Assembly (NCBI GenBank): GCA_016183615.1
Contig: JACPEG010000004.1
Span: 62,001 to 126,000, forward strand
DNA length: 64,000 nucleotides
Source of the DNA: Betaproteobacteria bacterium
GTDB lineage: Bacteria; Pseudomonadota; Gammaproteobacteria; Burkholderiales; UBA6910
Direction of reading: 5' to 3'
Shown: piece by piece, positions 19,761 to 27,995 of the stretch
How positions within the stretch are numbered: position 1 is the stretch's first letter
Layout: each line of letters starts with the position of its first letter
The notes under the pieces: model-generated
Databases searched by the model: none
Seen by the model: the letters and a program-made list of their open reading frames with translations, nothing else
Told to the model about the DNA's origin: nothing
Made by a program: the position numbers and the translations under genes

Positions 19761-20678
19761 ATGCCTTCCGCCATCGACCGCGTCATCCACCAGGCCTGCC
19801 AGGTGATCCTCGGCAAGGAACGCCAGATCCGGCTGGCCATGGCCTGCCTGCTCGCCAAGGGTCACCTGCTGATCGAAGATCTGCCCGGCGTCGGCAAGAC
19901 CACCCTCGCCCACGTGCTCGCGAAGTCCCTGGGGCTGGATTTCCACCGCATCCAGTTCACCAGCGACATGCTGCCGGCGGACATCCTCGGCGTGTCGGTA
20001 TTCGACCGCGGCAGCGGCGCCTTCAAGTTCCACCCGGGACCCATCTTCTCCCAGGTAATACTGGCGGATGAGGTTAACCGGGCCACGCCCAAGGCCCAGA
20101 GCGCCCTGCTCGAGGCAATGGAAGAACACCAGGTGACCACCGAGGGCGAAACCCGGCCGCTGCCCCGGCCCTTCTTCGTGATCGCAACCCAGAATCCCTC
20201 CCACCTGGTGGGGACTTTCTCGCTGCCCGAGTCCCAGCTCGATCGCTTCCTCATGCGGATCCAGCTGGGCTACCCCGACAGCCAGGCGGAACGGGGGCTG
20301 CTCAAGGGCCTGGAGCGCAGGGAGATGATTTCCACCCTGTCGCCGACCATGGACGCGCCGGAGCTGCTTTCATTCCAGCAGAAGGTGCGGCAGGTCCATG
20401 CCGCGGACCCGCTTCTCGATTACGTGCAGGCGCTGATCCAGCGCAGCCGCGAGGCCGCCGACTTCGAGCACGGGCTGTCGCCGCGGGCCGGGCTGGCGCT
20501 GCTGGCGGGTGCCCGGGCCTGGGCGCTCATGGACGGCCGCGGCCAGATCCTTCCCGAGGACGTGCAGACCGTGTTGCCCGCGGTGGCGGGCCACCGGCTG
20601 AACCCGGCCCACGGGCTGGCCAAGGTGAACGGAACGGAACTTGTGGAAAAGCTGGTGAGCGAAGTGGCCATCCCCTAA
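19761..20678 (+). CDS. MoxR-family AAA+ ATPase (first cluster)
   Basis: A 305-residue AAA_3 ATPase. Walker A is LPGVGKTTLAHVLA, Walker B ILADEVNRATPKAQSALLEA, sensor 1 FFVIATQNP and arginine-finger region SQLDRFLMRI. MoxR ATPases act as chaperones for the assembly or activation of partners encoded next to them, here the DUF58 and transglutaminase proteins. It follows the Pat-type gene by three bases, so transcription is probably shared. A palindromic repeat separates it from the DUF58 gene. Confidence 0.92.
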   Translation: MPSAIDRVIHQACQVILGKERQIRLAMACLLAKGHLLIEDLPGVGKTTLAHVLAKSLGLDFHRIQFTSDMLPADILGVSVFDRGSGAFKFHPGPIFSQVILADEVNRATPKAQSALLEAMEEHQVTTEGETRPLPRPFFVIATQNPSHLVGTFSLPESQLDRFLMRIQLGYPDSQAERGLLKGLERREMISTLSPTMDAPELLSFQQKVRQVHAADPLLDYVQALIQRSREAADFEHGLSPRAGLALLAGARAWALMDGRGQILPEDVQTVLPAVAGHRLNPAHGLAKVNGTELVEKLVSEVAIP

Positions 20679-20682
20679 AAGG

Positions 20683-20751
20683 GTAAACGGTGAACGGAGA
20701 CACCAGGGAGTCTCATCGTTCACGGTTCACGGTTCACCGTTCGCCGTTTAC
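20683..20751. repeat. GTAAACGGTGAAC palindrome (family 3)
   Basis: Arms gtaaacggtgaacgg (20683-20697) and ccgttcgccgtttac (20737-20751), with additional ttcacggttcacggttcacc copies between. It begins four bases after the moxR stop and ends 12 bases before the DUF58 gene. Confidence 0.8.
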
Positions 20752-20762
20752 CTGTCACTCAA

Positions 20763-21722
20763 ATGATCGGCGCCCTCAGAAATTATTTCGCCGGGTGGCA
20801 ACCCCGCGCCCGGACCTCCGATGGCAGTGCCGCCAGGCTCGGCCTGCGGCGCGTCTATATCCTGCCTTCCCGGCACGGGATCTTGCTCTGCGGATTTTTC
20901 GTGCTCATGCTGCTCGGTTCCATCAACTACAACCTGAGCCTCGGCTACGCCCTCACGTTCCTTCTGGCAAGCATGGCCGTGGTCTCCATGGTCCATGCCT
21001 TCCGCAATCTGGCGGGTCTCACGGTGCGGGCCGGGCGGGCCGAGGCGGTATTCGCCGGGGACACGGCAACGTTCAATGTTTTCCTGGAAAACGAAACCGA
21101 TCAGCCGAAGCAAAGCATTGCGATCTCCCGCGAGGCTGAGCCGGTCGAATACTACGATGCCCCCGCGCGTGCGGCCACGCCTGCCCGGCTGCGCATCCCC
21201 GCACGCCGCCGCGGGCACCTGAAGGCGGGCCGGTTCAGGGTATTCACCCGCTTTCCGCTGGGCCTGTTTTACGCCTGGTCCAATATGGACCTGGACATGT
21301 ATTGCGTCGTCTATCCAAAGCCGGAAGCGGCGCGCCTGCCGCTGCCCGCCGCCGAGCCTTCCCCGGGCGAGGGAATCGAATCCGGCTATGGCAGCGACGA
21401 TTTCGCGGGGCTCCGGCCCTATCACGCGGGCGATTCGCTGCGCCACATCGCGTGGAAGGCGGTCGCGCGCGAGCAGGACCTGCTCACCAAGCAGTTCACC
21501 GGCCGGGCCGAGGCGGAGCTGTGGCTCGATTGGGACCTTCTGCCCGGGGTTGACCAGGAGACCCGCCTGTCGAGGCTCGCCCGCTGGGTGCTCGACGCCG
21601 AAGCGCGGGGGCTCAATTACGGCCTGCGGGTTCCGAAAACCCGTGTCGAGCCGGGCCGCGGCGATACCCACCGCAGGCGCTGCCTGGAATCGCTGGCCCT
21701 GTTCGGAACTGAGCCAGGCTGA
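20763..21722 (+). CDS. DUF58 domain protein (first cluster)
   Basis: A 319-residue protein with two N-terminal membrane helices (about 39-80: GILLCGFFVLMLLGS and GYALTFLLASMAVVS), a beta-rich middle, and the DUF58 signature YGSDDFAGLRPYHAGDSLRHIAWKA near residue 215. DUF58 proteins resemble von Willebrand A-type proteins and are encoded with MoxR and transglutaminases. It lacks the full C-terminal vWA part seen in the second-cluster paralogue (319 versus about 446 residues). The stop overlaps the downstream start as TGATG. Confidence 0.88.
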   Translation: MIGALRNYFAGWQPRARTSDGSAARLGLRRVYILPSRHGILLCGFFVLMLLGSINYNLSLGYALTFLLASMAVVSMVHAFRNLAGLTVRAGRAEAVFAGDTATFNVFLENETDQPKQSIAISREAEPVEYYDAPARAATPARLRIPARRRGHLKAGRFRVFTRFPLGLFYAWSNMDLDMYCVVYPKPEAARLPLPAAEPSPGEGIESGYGSDDFAGLRPYHAGDSLRHIAWKAVAREQDLLTKQFTGRAEAELWLDWDLLPGVDQETRLSRLARWVLDAEARGLNYGLRVPKTRVEPGRGDTHRRRCLESLALFGTEPG

Positions 21723-23677
21723 TGGCGGCAAACGGCGACATCGGCTTCCGGAACACCGCGTGGCTGATCGGCGCCCTCGCGATGATGGCGGCGCCCCACG
21801 CCGAGCATCTTCCGGTGTGGGAATCCCTGCTCTGCGTCATGCTCGTCCTGTGGCGCCTGCACATCGCCCACCGCAACCTGTCCCTTCCCCCCAGGTGGCC
21901 GATAATCCTGATTGCCCTGGGAACCGCCGTCGGGGTGGCCCTGAGTTACGGCATCCTGTTCGGGCGCGAGCCCGGGGTCGCGCTGCTCATCGCCCTGGTC
22001 GCGCTGAAGCTCATGGAGATGCGCACGTTGCGGGATGCCATGCTGCTCGTCTACCTGGGCTATTTCGGAGTCCTTACCAACTTCTTCTACTCCCAGAGCA
22101 TCCTGATCGCGATATACATGCTGGCAACGGTCATTGTCACTACCGCGGCGATGCTGGGATTGAATCAGATGGCCGGCGAGCTCCCGGTCCGGGCGCGGTT
22201 CCGGTTCGCGGCAACGTTGCTGGCGCAGTCGGTGCCGCTGATGCTGGTGCTGTTCGTGTTCTTTCCCCGGATCCAGGGTCCCCTGTGGGGATTGCCCCAG
22301 GACGCCCACGCCGGCCTGAGCGGGCTCACCGATACCATGACTCCCGGAAGCATCAGTCAGCTGACTCTGTCGGATGCCGTAGCGTTCCGCGTGACGTTCG
22401 CAACGCCCATGCCAAGGCCATCGCAGATGTACTGGCGCGGCCCGGTCCTCTGGAATTACGACGGGCGCACCTGGACCCAGGGGCGCCCCACGCGGTTCAA
22501 GGCCCCGGGCTTCCAGCCCGAAGGCGAGGCCGTGCGCTACACCGTCACGCTGGAGCCCCACAACCGGCATTGGCTGTTTGTCCTGGATCTGCCGGCCGAG
22601 CTCTCCGCCCGCAGCCGCGTGACCAACGATTTCCAGGCCATCGCCTATCTGCCGGTGCGGGAACGCATGCGCTACGAAGCGGCCTCACACCTGCAGTACC
22701 GATCCGGCCTGGCGGAAGCTCCTTCCGAGCTGCAGCGGGCGCTGCAGCTTCCACCGGAATTCAATCCCCGCGGGCGGGCGCTCGCCCAGTCCTGGCGCCT
22801 CCGGGGCGGGAGCGACGAGGCGGTAATCGCAGCAGCCCTCGCGCACTTCCGCGAACAGCCCTTCGTGTATACCCTCACGCCGCCGCAGCTTGGAGAACAT
22901 GCCATGGACGATTTCCTGTTCACGGTGCGCCGCGGCTTCTGCGAGCATTACGCCTCGGCATTCGTGTTCCTGATGAGGGCGGCCGGCATACCCTCCCGCG
23001 TCGTGCTCGGCTATCTGGGCGGCGAGGTGAACCCGGTCGGCAATTACCTCATCGTGCGCCAGGCCGAAGCCCACGCCTGGGCCGAGGTCTGGCTCGCGGA
23101 ACGGGGCTGGGTCCGGGTGGATCCCACCGCCGCGGTTTCGCCTGCCCGCATCGAGTCGGGCGTTGCCGCAGCGGTGCCCGCCGGCGACCCGCTGCCGGCG
23201 CTTGCCCGTGTGGACTACCGGTGGATCAAGCAGCTTAGACTCAGGCTCGACGCCGTCGCCAACAACTGGAACCAGTGGGTGCTGGGCTACACCCCCGAGC
23301 GCCAGACGCGGTTCCTGACGCGGGCCGGCCTGAATGCGCCCGACTGGAAGAGCATGACCGCGGCGCTGACGATCGGAACCGGCGCGCTATTGCTGGCGTT
23401 TGTCGCCTGGACCCTGTGGCGCCTTCGACCGGCCGTTCAAGGCGCAGTGCAGGCCGCATACCTCAGGTTCTGCTCCAAGCTCGCCCGCAGGGGGCTGCCT
23501 CGGGGCCAAGCCGAAGGACCGAGGGATTACGCCACGCGGGTGTCAAGGGCGCGCCCGGAGCTTGCCCAGGTGGTGGACGCGGTGATCCAGCTCTACATCC
23601 AGCTGCGGTACGGAACGCTCAGGGACGAAGCCGCGGTGGCACAGTTGAAGAGGCTCGTTGCGGCGTTCAAGGCGTGA
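21722..23677 (+). CDS. TgpA-like membrane transglutaminase (DUF3488, first cluster)
   Basis: A 651-residue protein. Residues about 10-190 form five to six membrane helices (DUF3488), followed by a periplasmic transglutaminase-like domain with Cys in RRGFCEHYASAFV, His in AEAHAWAEVW and Asp in RVDPTAAV. A further helix lies near residue 550 (TIGTGALLLAFVAWTLW) before a DUF4129-like tail. TgpA of Pseudomonas is a related periplasmic transglutaminase. The start overlaps the DUF58 stop, so the two are translationally coupled. The enzyme's protein substrates are unknown. Confidence 0.92.
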   Translation: MAANGDIGFRNTAWLIGALAMMAAPHAEHLPVWESLLCVMLVLWRLHIAHRNLSLPPRWPIILIALGTAVGVALSYGILFGREPGVALLIALVALKLMEMRTLRDAMLLVYLGYFGVLTNFFYSQSILIAIYMLATVIVTTAAMLGLNQMAGELPVRARFRFAATLLAQSVPLMLVLFVFFPRIQGPLWGLPQDAHAGLSGLTDTMTPGSISQLTLSDAVAFRVTFATPMPRPSQMYWRGPVLWNYDGRTWTQGRPTRFKAPGFQPEGEAVRYTVTLEPHNRHWLFVLDLPAELSARSRVTNDFQAIAYLPVRERMRYEAASHLQYRSGLAEAPSELQRALQLPPEFNPRGRALAQSWRLRGGSDEAVIAAALAHFREQPFVYTLTPPQLGEHAMDDFLFTVRRGFCEHYASAFVFLMRAAGIPSRVVLGYLGGEVNPVGNYLIVRQAEAHAWAEVWLAERGWVRVDPTAAVSPARIESGVAAAVPAGDPLPALARVDYRWIKQLRLRLDAVANNWNQWVLGYTPERQTRFLTRAGLNAPDWKSMTAALTIGTGALLLAFVAWTLWRLRPAVQGAVQAAYLRFCSKLARRGLPRGQAEGPRDYATRVSRARPELAQVVDAVIQLYIQLRYGTLRDEAAVAQLKRLVAAFKA

Positions 23678-23684
23678 GGAGAGG

Positions 23685-23750
23685 CGGTGAACAGTGAATC
23701 GGACGAGTCTCGCCGGAACGAGTTCGACCGATTACCGTTTACGCCTTTAC
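23685..23750. repeat. GTAAACGG palindrome (family 3)
   Basis: cggtgaacagtgaatcgg on the left and ccgattaccgtttacgcctt on the right pair across a short loop. It lies between convergent tgpA and rpoS and supplies the TAA stop of rpoS (in GTAAAGGCGTAAACGG read on the minus strand). It may double as a bidirectional terminator. Confidence 0.75.
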
Positions 23751-24685
23751 AGCAGCACATCCTTCGATACGCCCTTGCGCTTGATGATCTTGCGCAGGGA
23801 GTGCAGCGCCTCCACCTGGATCTGGCGCACCCGCTCGCGCGTCAGCCCCAAGGTTTCGGCCAGCTGCTCCAGCGTGCAGATTTCATGGCCGTTCAGGCCG
23901 TAGCGGCGCTCGATCACCCGCCGCTGCTTGTCGTTCAGCTGGGACAGCCACTCCTGCACCCAGGCCTCGATCTCGGCCCGTTCCAGGCGCAGGTCGGGGG
24001 TCGGATTGCTCTCGTCGGGAATCGATTCCCCGATCGACAGCATGGGGTCGATGTCGAGCGGGGCGTCGAGCGACGCCATGCGTTCGTTGAAGGACAGCAC
24101 CCGCCGCACCTCTTCCACCGGCCGTCCGAGCAGGTAAGCGACGTCATCGGCGCTGGGGTCCCGGTCGGCGTGGGCCTCCAGGTGGCGCTGGGCCCGCAGG
24201 ATCACGTTGAGATCCTTGATCACGTGCACCGGCAGCCGGATGGTGCGCGACTGGTTCATGATGGCGCGCTCAATGTTCTGGCGAATCCACCAGGTGGCGT
24301 AAGTGGAGAAGCGGAACCCGCGCTCGGGGTCGAATTTCTCCAGCGCGTGCATCAGCCCTAGGTTGCCCTCTTCGATAAGGTCGAGCAGCACCATCCCGCG
24401 GTTCACGTAGTGCTTGGCGATGTTCACCACCAGCCGCAGGTTGTGCTCGATCATTGTCTGTCGCGCCTCGAAATCCCCCTGGCGCACGAGCCGGGTGAGC
24501 CGCAGCTCCTGCTCGGGGCTGAGCAGCGCATTCTGGCCGATTTCGTTGAGATAGAGCTGGGTAGCGTCGGAGACCAGGTCGCCGAAGGCTTCCGGCTCGG
24601 GAGCCGGCTGCTCCTCGGCAGGTTCCTGCGCCTCCCGCTCCAGATCAAGCGGCTCGTCTTCCTTGGGGTACTCGCCGTTTACCAT
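23747..24685 (-). CDS. rpoS: RNA polymerase sigma factor RpoS
   Basis: Stationary-phase/general-stress sigma factor, 312 residues from the ATG at 24685 (a TTG six bases upstream overlaps the nlpD stop). Region 1.2 is DATQLYLNEIGQNALLSPEQE, region 2 FRFSTYATWWIRQNIERAI, region 3 HVIKDLNVILRAQ and region 4.2 LEQLAETLGLTRERVRQIQ. The acidic, proline-rich N terminus (about 1-35) is typical. It follows nlpD directly, the conserved arrangement in which the main rpoS promoter lies within nlpD. The stop TAA is embedded in a palindromic repeat. Confidence 0.97.
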   Translation of the reverse strand: MVNGEYPKEDEPLDLEREAQEPAEEQPAPEPEAFGDLVSDATQLYLNEIGQNALLSPEQELRLTRLVRQGDFEARQTMIEHNLRLVVNIAKHYVNRGMVLLDLIEEGNLGLMHALEKFDPERGFRFSTYATWWIRQNIERAIMNQSRTIRLPVHVIKDLNVILRAQRHLEAHADRDPSADDVAYLLGRPVEEVRRVLSFNERMASLDAPLDIDPMLSIGESIPDESNPTPDLRLERAEIEAWVQEWLSQLNDKQRRVIERRYGLNGHEICTLEQLAETLGLTRERVRQIQVEALHSLRKIIKRKGVSKDVLL

Positions 24686-24687
24686 GG

Positions 24688-25635
24688 TCAACCGGGGAGA
24701 TGCTTCAGGGGATCCACCGGCTTGCCGAAGCGCCGGATCTCGAAATGCAGCTTGACCTGGTCGGTGTCGGTGTTTCCCATTTCAGCGATCTTCTGGCCCT
24801 TCGCCACGCTCTGCCCTTCCTTGACCAGCAGCTGGCTGTTGTGGGCATAGGCCGAAAGGTAGGTCTTGTTGTGCTTGATGATGATCAGCTTACCATATCC
24901 ACGCAGGCCGCTGCCGCTGTACACCACCCGGCCGGGAGCGCTTGCGAGCACCGGCTGGCCGGCTCGGCCCGCGATGTCCACGCCCTTGCTCTTGTCGGAG
25001 AAATCGGCCAGGAGCTTGCCCGCCGCGGGCCATGCCCAGGCCAGCCCCTCGTCGGCGTCCCCGTCTTCGGGCTGCGGCCTGGGTTCGGGCTTGGCCGGCT
25101 TCGGCTCCGGCTCCGCTTTCGGCGCTTGCGGTTTCGCGTCCTGGATTTGCGCCAGCGCCTTGTCGGAGTAGGGAAACTTGGCGCCCCGGGGCTCGACCTT
25201 CAGCATTTCGGTGTTCCCCACCGGCCGCGCTTCCACCGCCGCCGGGGCCTTGAGCGCGGAGGTGGTGGCGCCGGAGGCGGGCTGGACGATCCGCAGCTGC
25301 TGCCCTACCCGGATCAGGTTCGGGTTGTCGATGCCGTTCCACTCGGCGAGCTCCTTGTAATCGAGCCCGTGCTCGAGCGCGATGGTGTACAGCGTATCGC
25401 CCTTCTGCACCGTGTAGGTCTTGGGCCGCCAGTCCGGATCGCGCGCCGCCTTGGTCCTGGTCGCGGCCTTGTCGGGCCGAGCTGCGGGTGCTTTCGCGGT
25501 TTCAGCGCGCTCGATAACCGGCGCCCGTGGAGCCGATGCGCAGGCACCGATTGCGAGCGTCGTCGCGACGAGGACCAGCCAGGCATGAGGGCGGGCGCCG
25601 CGGCAACGGAGAACTTCGGTGCGGCCTGCCATCAT
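24688..25635 (-). CDS. nlpD: LysM/M23 lipoprotein NlpD
   Basis: Outer-membrane lipoprotein of 315 residues that activates septal amidases in cell division. The signal peptide ends in a lipobox with Cys32 (TLAIGACAS). A LysM domain (about 72-117, YTVQKGDTLYTIALEHG) binds peptidoglycan, and a proline-rich linker leads to the M23 domain (about 210-312). The M23 domain lacks the first metal histidine (KGVDIAG replaces HxGxD), although LHFEIR persists, as in regulatory NlpD/EnvC proteins. GAGGGATGAAGG precedes the ATG. It lies between pcm and rpoS in the conserved cluster. Confidence 0.93.
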   Translation of the reverse strand: MMAGRTEVLRCRGARPHAWLVLVATTLAIGACASAPRAPVIERAETAKAPAARPDKAATRTKAARDPDWRPKTYTVQKGDTLYTIALEHGLDYKELAEWNGIDNPNLIRVGQQLRIVQPASGATTSALKAPAAVEARPVGNTEMLKVEPRGAKFPYSDKALAQIQDAKPQAPKAEPEPKPAKPEPRPQPEDGDADEGLAWAWPAAGKLLADFSDKSKGVDIAGRAGQPVLASAPGRVVYSGSGLRGYGKLIIIKHNKTYLSAYAHNSQLLVKEGQSVAKGQKIAEMGNTDTDQVKLHFEIRRFGKPVDPLKHLPG

Positions 25636-25664
25636 CCTTCATCCCTCAATCTTTGTCGCTGCCG

Positions 25665-26321
25665 TCAACGGGTACCGGGTAACAGGGGCACGAAATTGAC
25701 GGGATCCAGGACGGTTTCGGTGAAGCCCTGCGCTCCGCGCTCGACCAGGCACAGGCGCTGATCCCGGGCCCCCTTGGGAAAAACCATTCTACCACCGGCT
25801 GCCAGCTGCTCCAGCAGCGCCTGGGGCATGTGAGTCGCCGCCGCTGCCACGATAATGGCATCGAAAGGCGCGATCTCCGGAAGCCCAAGGCTGCCGTCGC
25901 CATGCTTGAGCTTCACGTTGTGGATCCGCAGCTCCCGCAGGGTGACCCGCGCCCTCGACACCAGCGGCGCCACCCGTTCCAGCGAGTAGACTTCCCTCGC
26001 CAGTTTCCCGAGCAGTGCGGCCTGGTAGCCGCAGCCCGTGCCGATCTCGAGCGCCTTCGCCAAGTCGCGCCCCGAGCGCGCCAGCTCCAGCATCCGGGCC
26101 ACAATAAAGGGATTGGAAATGGTCTGCCCAAAGCCGATGGGAAGCGAAATATCCTCGTAGGCGCGGCTGGCAAGGGCCTCGTCCACAAAAATGTGGCGCG
26201 GCACCGCCGCCAGGGCCGCCAGCACCACTTCGTCCCGGATGCCCTGCGCGCGCAGGCGCTCCACCATGCGCAGGCGCGTGCGCTCGGAGGTCATGCCGAT
26301 GCCGCTGTGTCGGATGTTCAT
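25665..26321 (-). CDS. pcm: Protein-L-isoaspartate O-methyltransferase
   Basis: SAM-dependent enzyme that repairs isoaspartyl residues in aged proteins. From the ATG at 26321 it has 218 residues; a TTG 18 bases earlier would overlap surE. Landmarks are the N-terminal [42 protein letters not shown], motif [16 protein letters not shown] and [14 protein letters not shown]. It is encoded between surE and nlpD, the standard stress-survival order. Confidence 0.95.
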   Translation of the reverse strand: MNIRHSGIGMTSERTRLRMVERLRAQGIRDEVVLAALAAVPRHIFVDEALASRAYEDISLPIGFGQTISNPFIVARMLELARSGRDLAKALEIGTGCGYQAALLGKLAREVYSLERVAPLVSRARVTLRELRIHNVKLKHGDGSLGLPEIAPFDAIIVAAAATHMPQALLEQLAAGGRMVFPKGARDQRLCLVERGAQGFTETVLDPVNFVPLLPGTR

Positions 26322-26325
26322 CCTG

Positions 26326-27072
26326 TCAGAGGCTCCCAATCCAGTCGCGCAGGCCGGGAAGCTGCCCGTAGTGGGTAAGATCGATCTGCAGCGGGGTGAC
26401 CGACACGGCCTTCCGGCTCACCGCAAAAAAATCGGTTCCCTCGCCGGCATCCTGGGCGCTTCCCGCCGCCCCCACCCAGTACACTTCGTCTCCCCGCGGG
26501 CTCCGGGATTTCACCACCGGCTCGGCCTTGTGGCGCCGCCCGAGGCGGGTGATCTCCATCCCGGCAAGTTCCGCGTAGGGAACGTCAGGTACGTTCACAT
26601 TGAGCAGTACCGGCTCCCGGACCGGCCGGCGGCCGAAGCGCTCGACGATCTCGCGGGCGACCCGCGCCGCTGTGGCGAGATGGCCGCCGGAGCGGCTCGC
26701 GAGCGAGACCGCGACCGAAGGAATGCCCAGGAGGAAGCCCTCGGTGGCGGCGGCTACGGTGCCGGAGTAGATGGTGTCGTCGCCCATGTTGGCGCCGTCG
26801 TTGATGCCTGAGACCACCACGTCGGGAAGGCTGGGGAGGAGCCCGGTCACCGCCAGGTGCACACAATCAGTCGGCGTGCCGTTCGCGTAGTAGAAACCGT
26901 TGGGGGCGCGCCGCACCGTGAGCGGGCGGTCGAGAGTCAGGGAGTTGCTGGCGCCGCTGCGATCACGCTCCGGCGCCACTACCGTCACTTCGCCGAGGGA
27001 AGACAAGGCTTCGGAGAGCAGCACCAAGCCAGGCGCGAAATAGCCGTCGTCATTGCTCAGCAGAATCCGCAT
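26326..27072 (-). CDS. surE: 5'/3'-nucleotidase SurE
   Basis: Metal-dependent nucleoside monophosphate phosphatase of 248 residues. The N-terminal motif [15 protein letters not shown] holds the metal ligands Asp8 and Asp9, followed by [27 protein letters not shown] and [22 protein letters not shown] start at the ATG at 27072; upstream in-frame sequence runs into tRNA-Pro and is not part of the protein. First of surE-pcm-nlpD-rpoS. Confidence 0.97.
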   Translation of the reverse strand: MRILLSNDDGYFAPGLVLLSEALSSLGEVTVVAPERDRSGASNSLTLDRPLTVRRAPNGFYYANGTPTDCVHLAVTGLLPSLPDVVVSGINDGANMGDDTIYSGTVAAATEGFLLGIPSVAVSLASRSGGHLATAARVAREIVERFGRRPVREPVLLNVNVPDVPYAELAGMEITRLGRRHKAEPVVKSRSPRGDEVYWVGAAGSAQDAGEGTDFFAVSRKAVSVTPLQIDLTHYGQLPGLRDWIGSL

Positions 27073-27183
27073 GGCGACGCGCTCACGGAAGTCTGCTGGT
27101 GGAACCAAGGCAGGGACAGGTTGCTCGGCGAACGGTTGAACCGCCTCCTCTCGATCCTGCCATCTGTCCCCTGTTGTGTGTTC

Positions 27184-27260
27184 TGGTCGGGGCGACTGGA
27201 TTTGAACCAGCGACCACCTGCACCCCATGCAGGTACGCTACCAGGCTGCGCTACGCCCCG
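27184..27260 (-). tRNA. tRNA-Pro (GGG)
   Basis: A 77-nt cloverleaf. Acceptor stem CGGGGCG/CGCCCCG, discriminator A and an encoded CCA (27186-27184); anticodon stem CCTGC/GCAGG with loop ATGGGGT giving anticodon GGG; T-arm GGTTCAAATCC. It follows the ihfA/merR genes and precedes surE, a common betaproteobacterial location. Confidence 0.96.
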
Positions 27261-27338
27261 AAGTGGCGAATTATAGCAGAGCACCGCAGCGAGAAAAACC
27301 GGCCGCAGGCGGAACGATCGGGAAATACCGGAAACGAA

Positions 27339-27701
27339 TCAGGTCCGGAGCAGGTCGACCACGCTCTTGATCTCGCGCTTGAGATAGGCAAGGTCGACCT
27401 TGGCAGGAGGGGCCTCGCGGGAGGATTCCGCGGCGAATTCGTCCAGGCGGTTGCGGGCGCCGCTAATGGTGAACCCTTGCTCGTAGAGCAGCTCGCGGAT
27501 ACGTCGGATGAGCAGGACTTCGTGGTGCTGGTAATAGCGCCGGTTGCCGCGGCGTTTCACCGGCTTGAGCTGCGTGAACTCCTGCTCCCAGTAGCGCAGC
27601 ACGTGGGGCTTCACTCCGCACAGCTCGCTCACCTCGCCGATGGTAAAATAGCGCTTGGCCGGGATCGGCGGCAGCGCCTCACTGCGCGTTGCGGTTTCCA
27701 T
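27339..27701 (-). CDS. MerR-family transcriptional regulator
   Basis: A 120-residue regulator with an N-terminal winged helix-turn-helix ([25 protein letters not shown], about 17-41) and wing [20 protein letters not shown]. The C-terminal half is a short coiled coil without the cysteines of metal sensors. Its first 23 bases overlap the end of ihfA, so the two are co-translated. This ihfA-merR pairing is widespread in proteobacteria and its regulon is not established by context. Confidence 0.92.
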   Translation of the reverse strand: METATRSEALPPIPAKRYFTIGEVSELCGVKPHVLRYWEQEFTQLKPVKRRGNRRYYQHHEVLLIRRIRELLYEQGFTISGARNRLDEFAAESSREAPPAKVDLAYLKREIKSVVDLLRT

Positions 27702-27987
27702 GGAAGTTCTTGTCCACCATCGCCTTCAGCTTCTGGCTGGCGTGGAACGTCACAACCCGGCGCGCGGTAATCGGGATCTCCTCGCCGGTCTTGGGGTTGC
27801 GCCCGGGGCGCTGGGGTTTGTCCCGCAGCTGGAAATTGCCGAAGCCGGAGAGCTTCACGCCCTTGCCGTCTTCCAGGGCCGTGCGGATTTCCTCAAAGAA
27901 GGATTCCACCATGTCCTTGGCTTCCCGCTTGTTCAGACCCACCTTCTCGAACAGCAGGTCGGCAAGTTCGGCCTTGGTTAAAGTCAT
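27679..27987 (-). CDS. ihfA: Integration host factor subunit alpha
   Basis: DNA-bending HU/IHF-family protein, 102 residues, forming a heterodimer with IhfB. The N-terminal dimerisation helices ([20 protein letters not shown]) are followed by the beta-arm signature [20 protein letters not shown] with the intercalating proline. The [19 protein letters not shown] pattern favours alpha over HU. It is the last gene of the pheST-linked operon, eight bases after pheT. Confidence 0.97.
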   Translation of the reverse strand: MTLTKAELADLLFEKVGLNKREAKDMVESFFEEIRTALEDGKGVKLSGFGNFQLRDKPQRPGRNPKTGEEIPITARRVVTFHASQKLKAMVDKNFHGNRNAQ

Positions 27988-27995
27988 GTTTCCCC

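Noticed and set aside
17934..20204. 756-codon open frame opposite the Pat-like and moxR genes
   Set aside because: Crosses two well-supported genes on the other strand and shows no family features.
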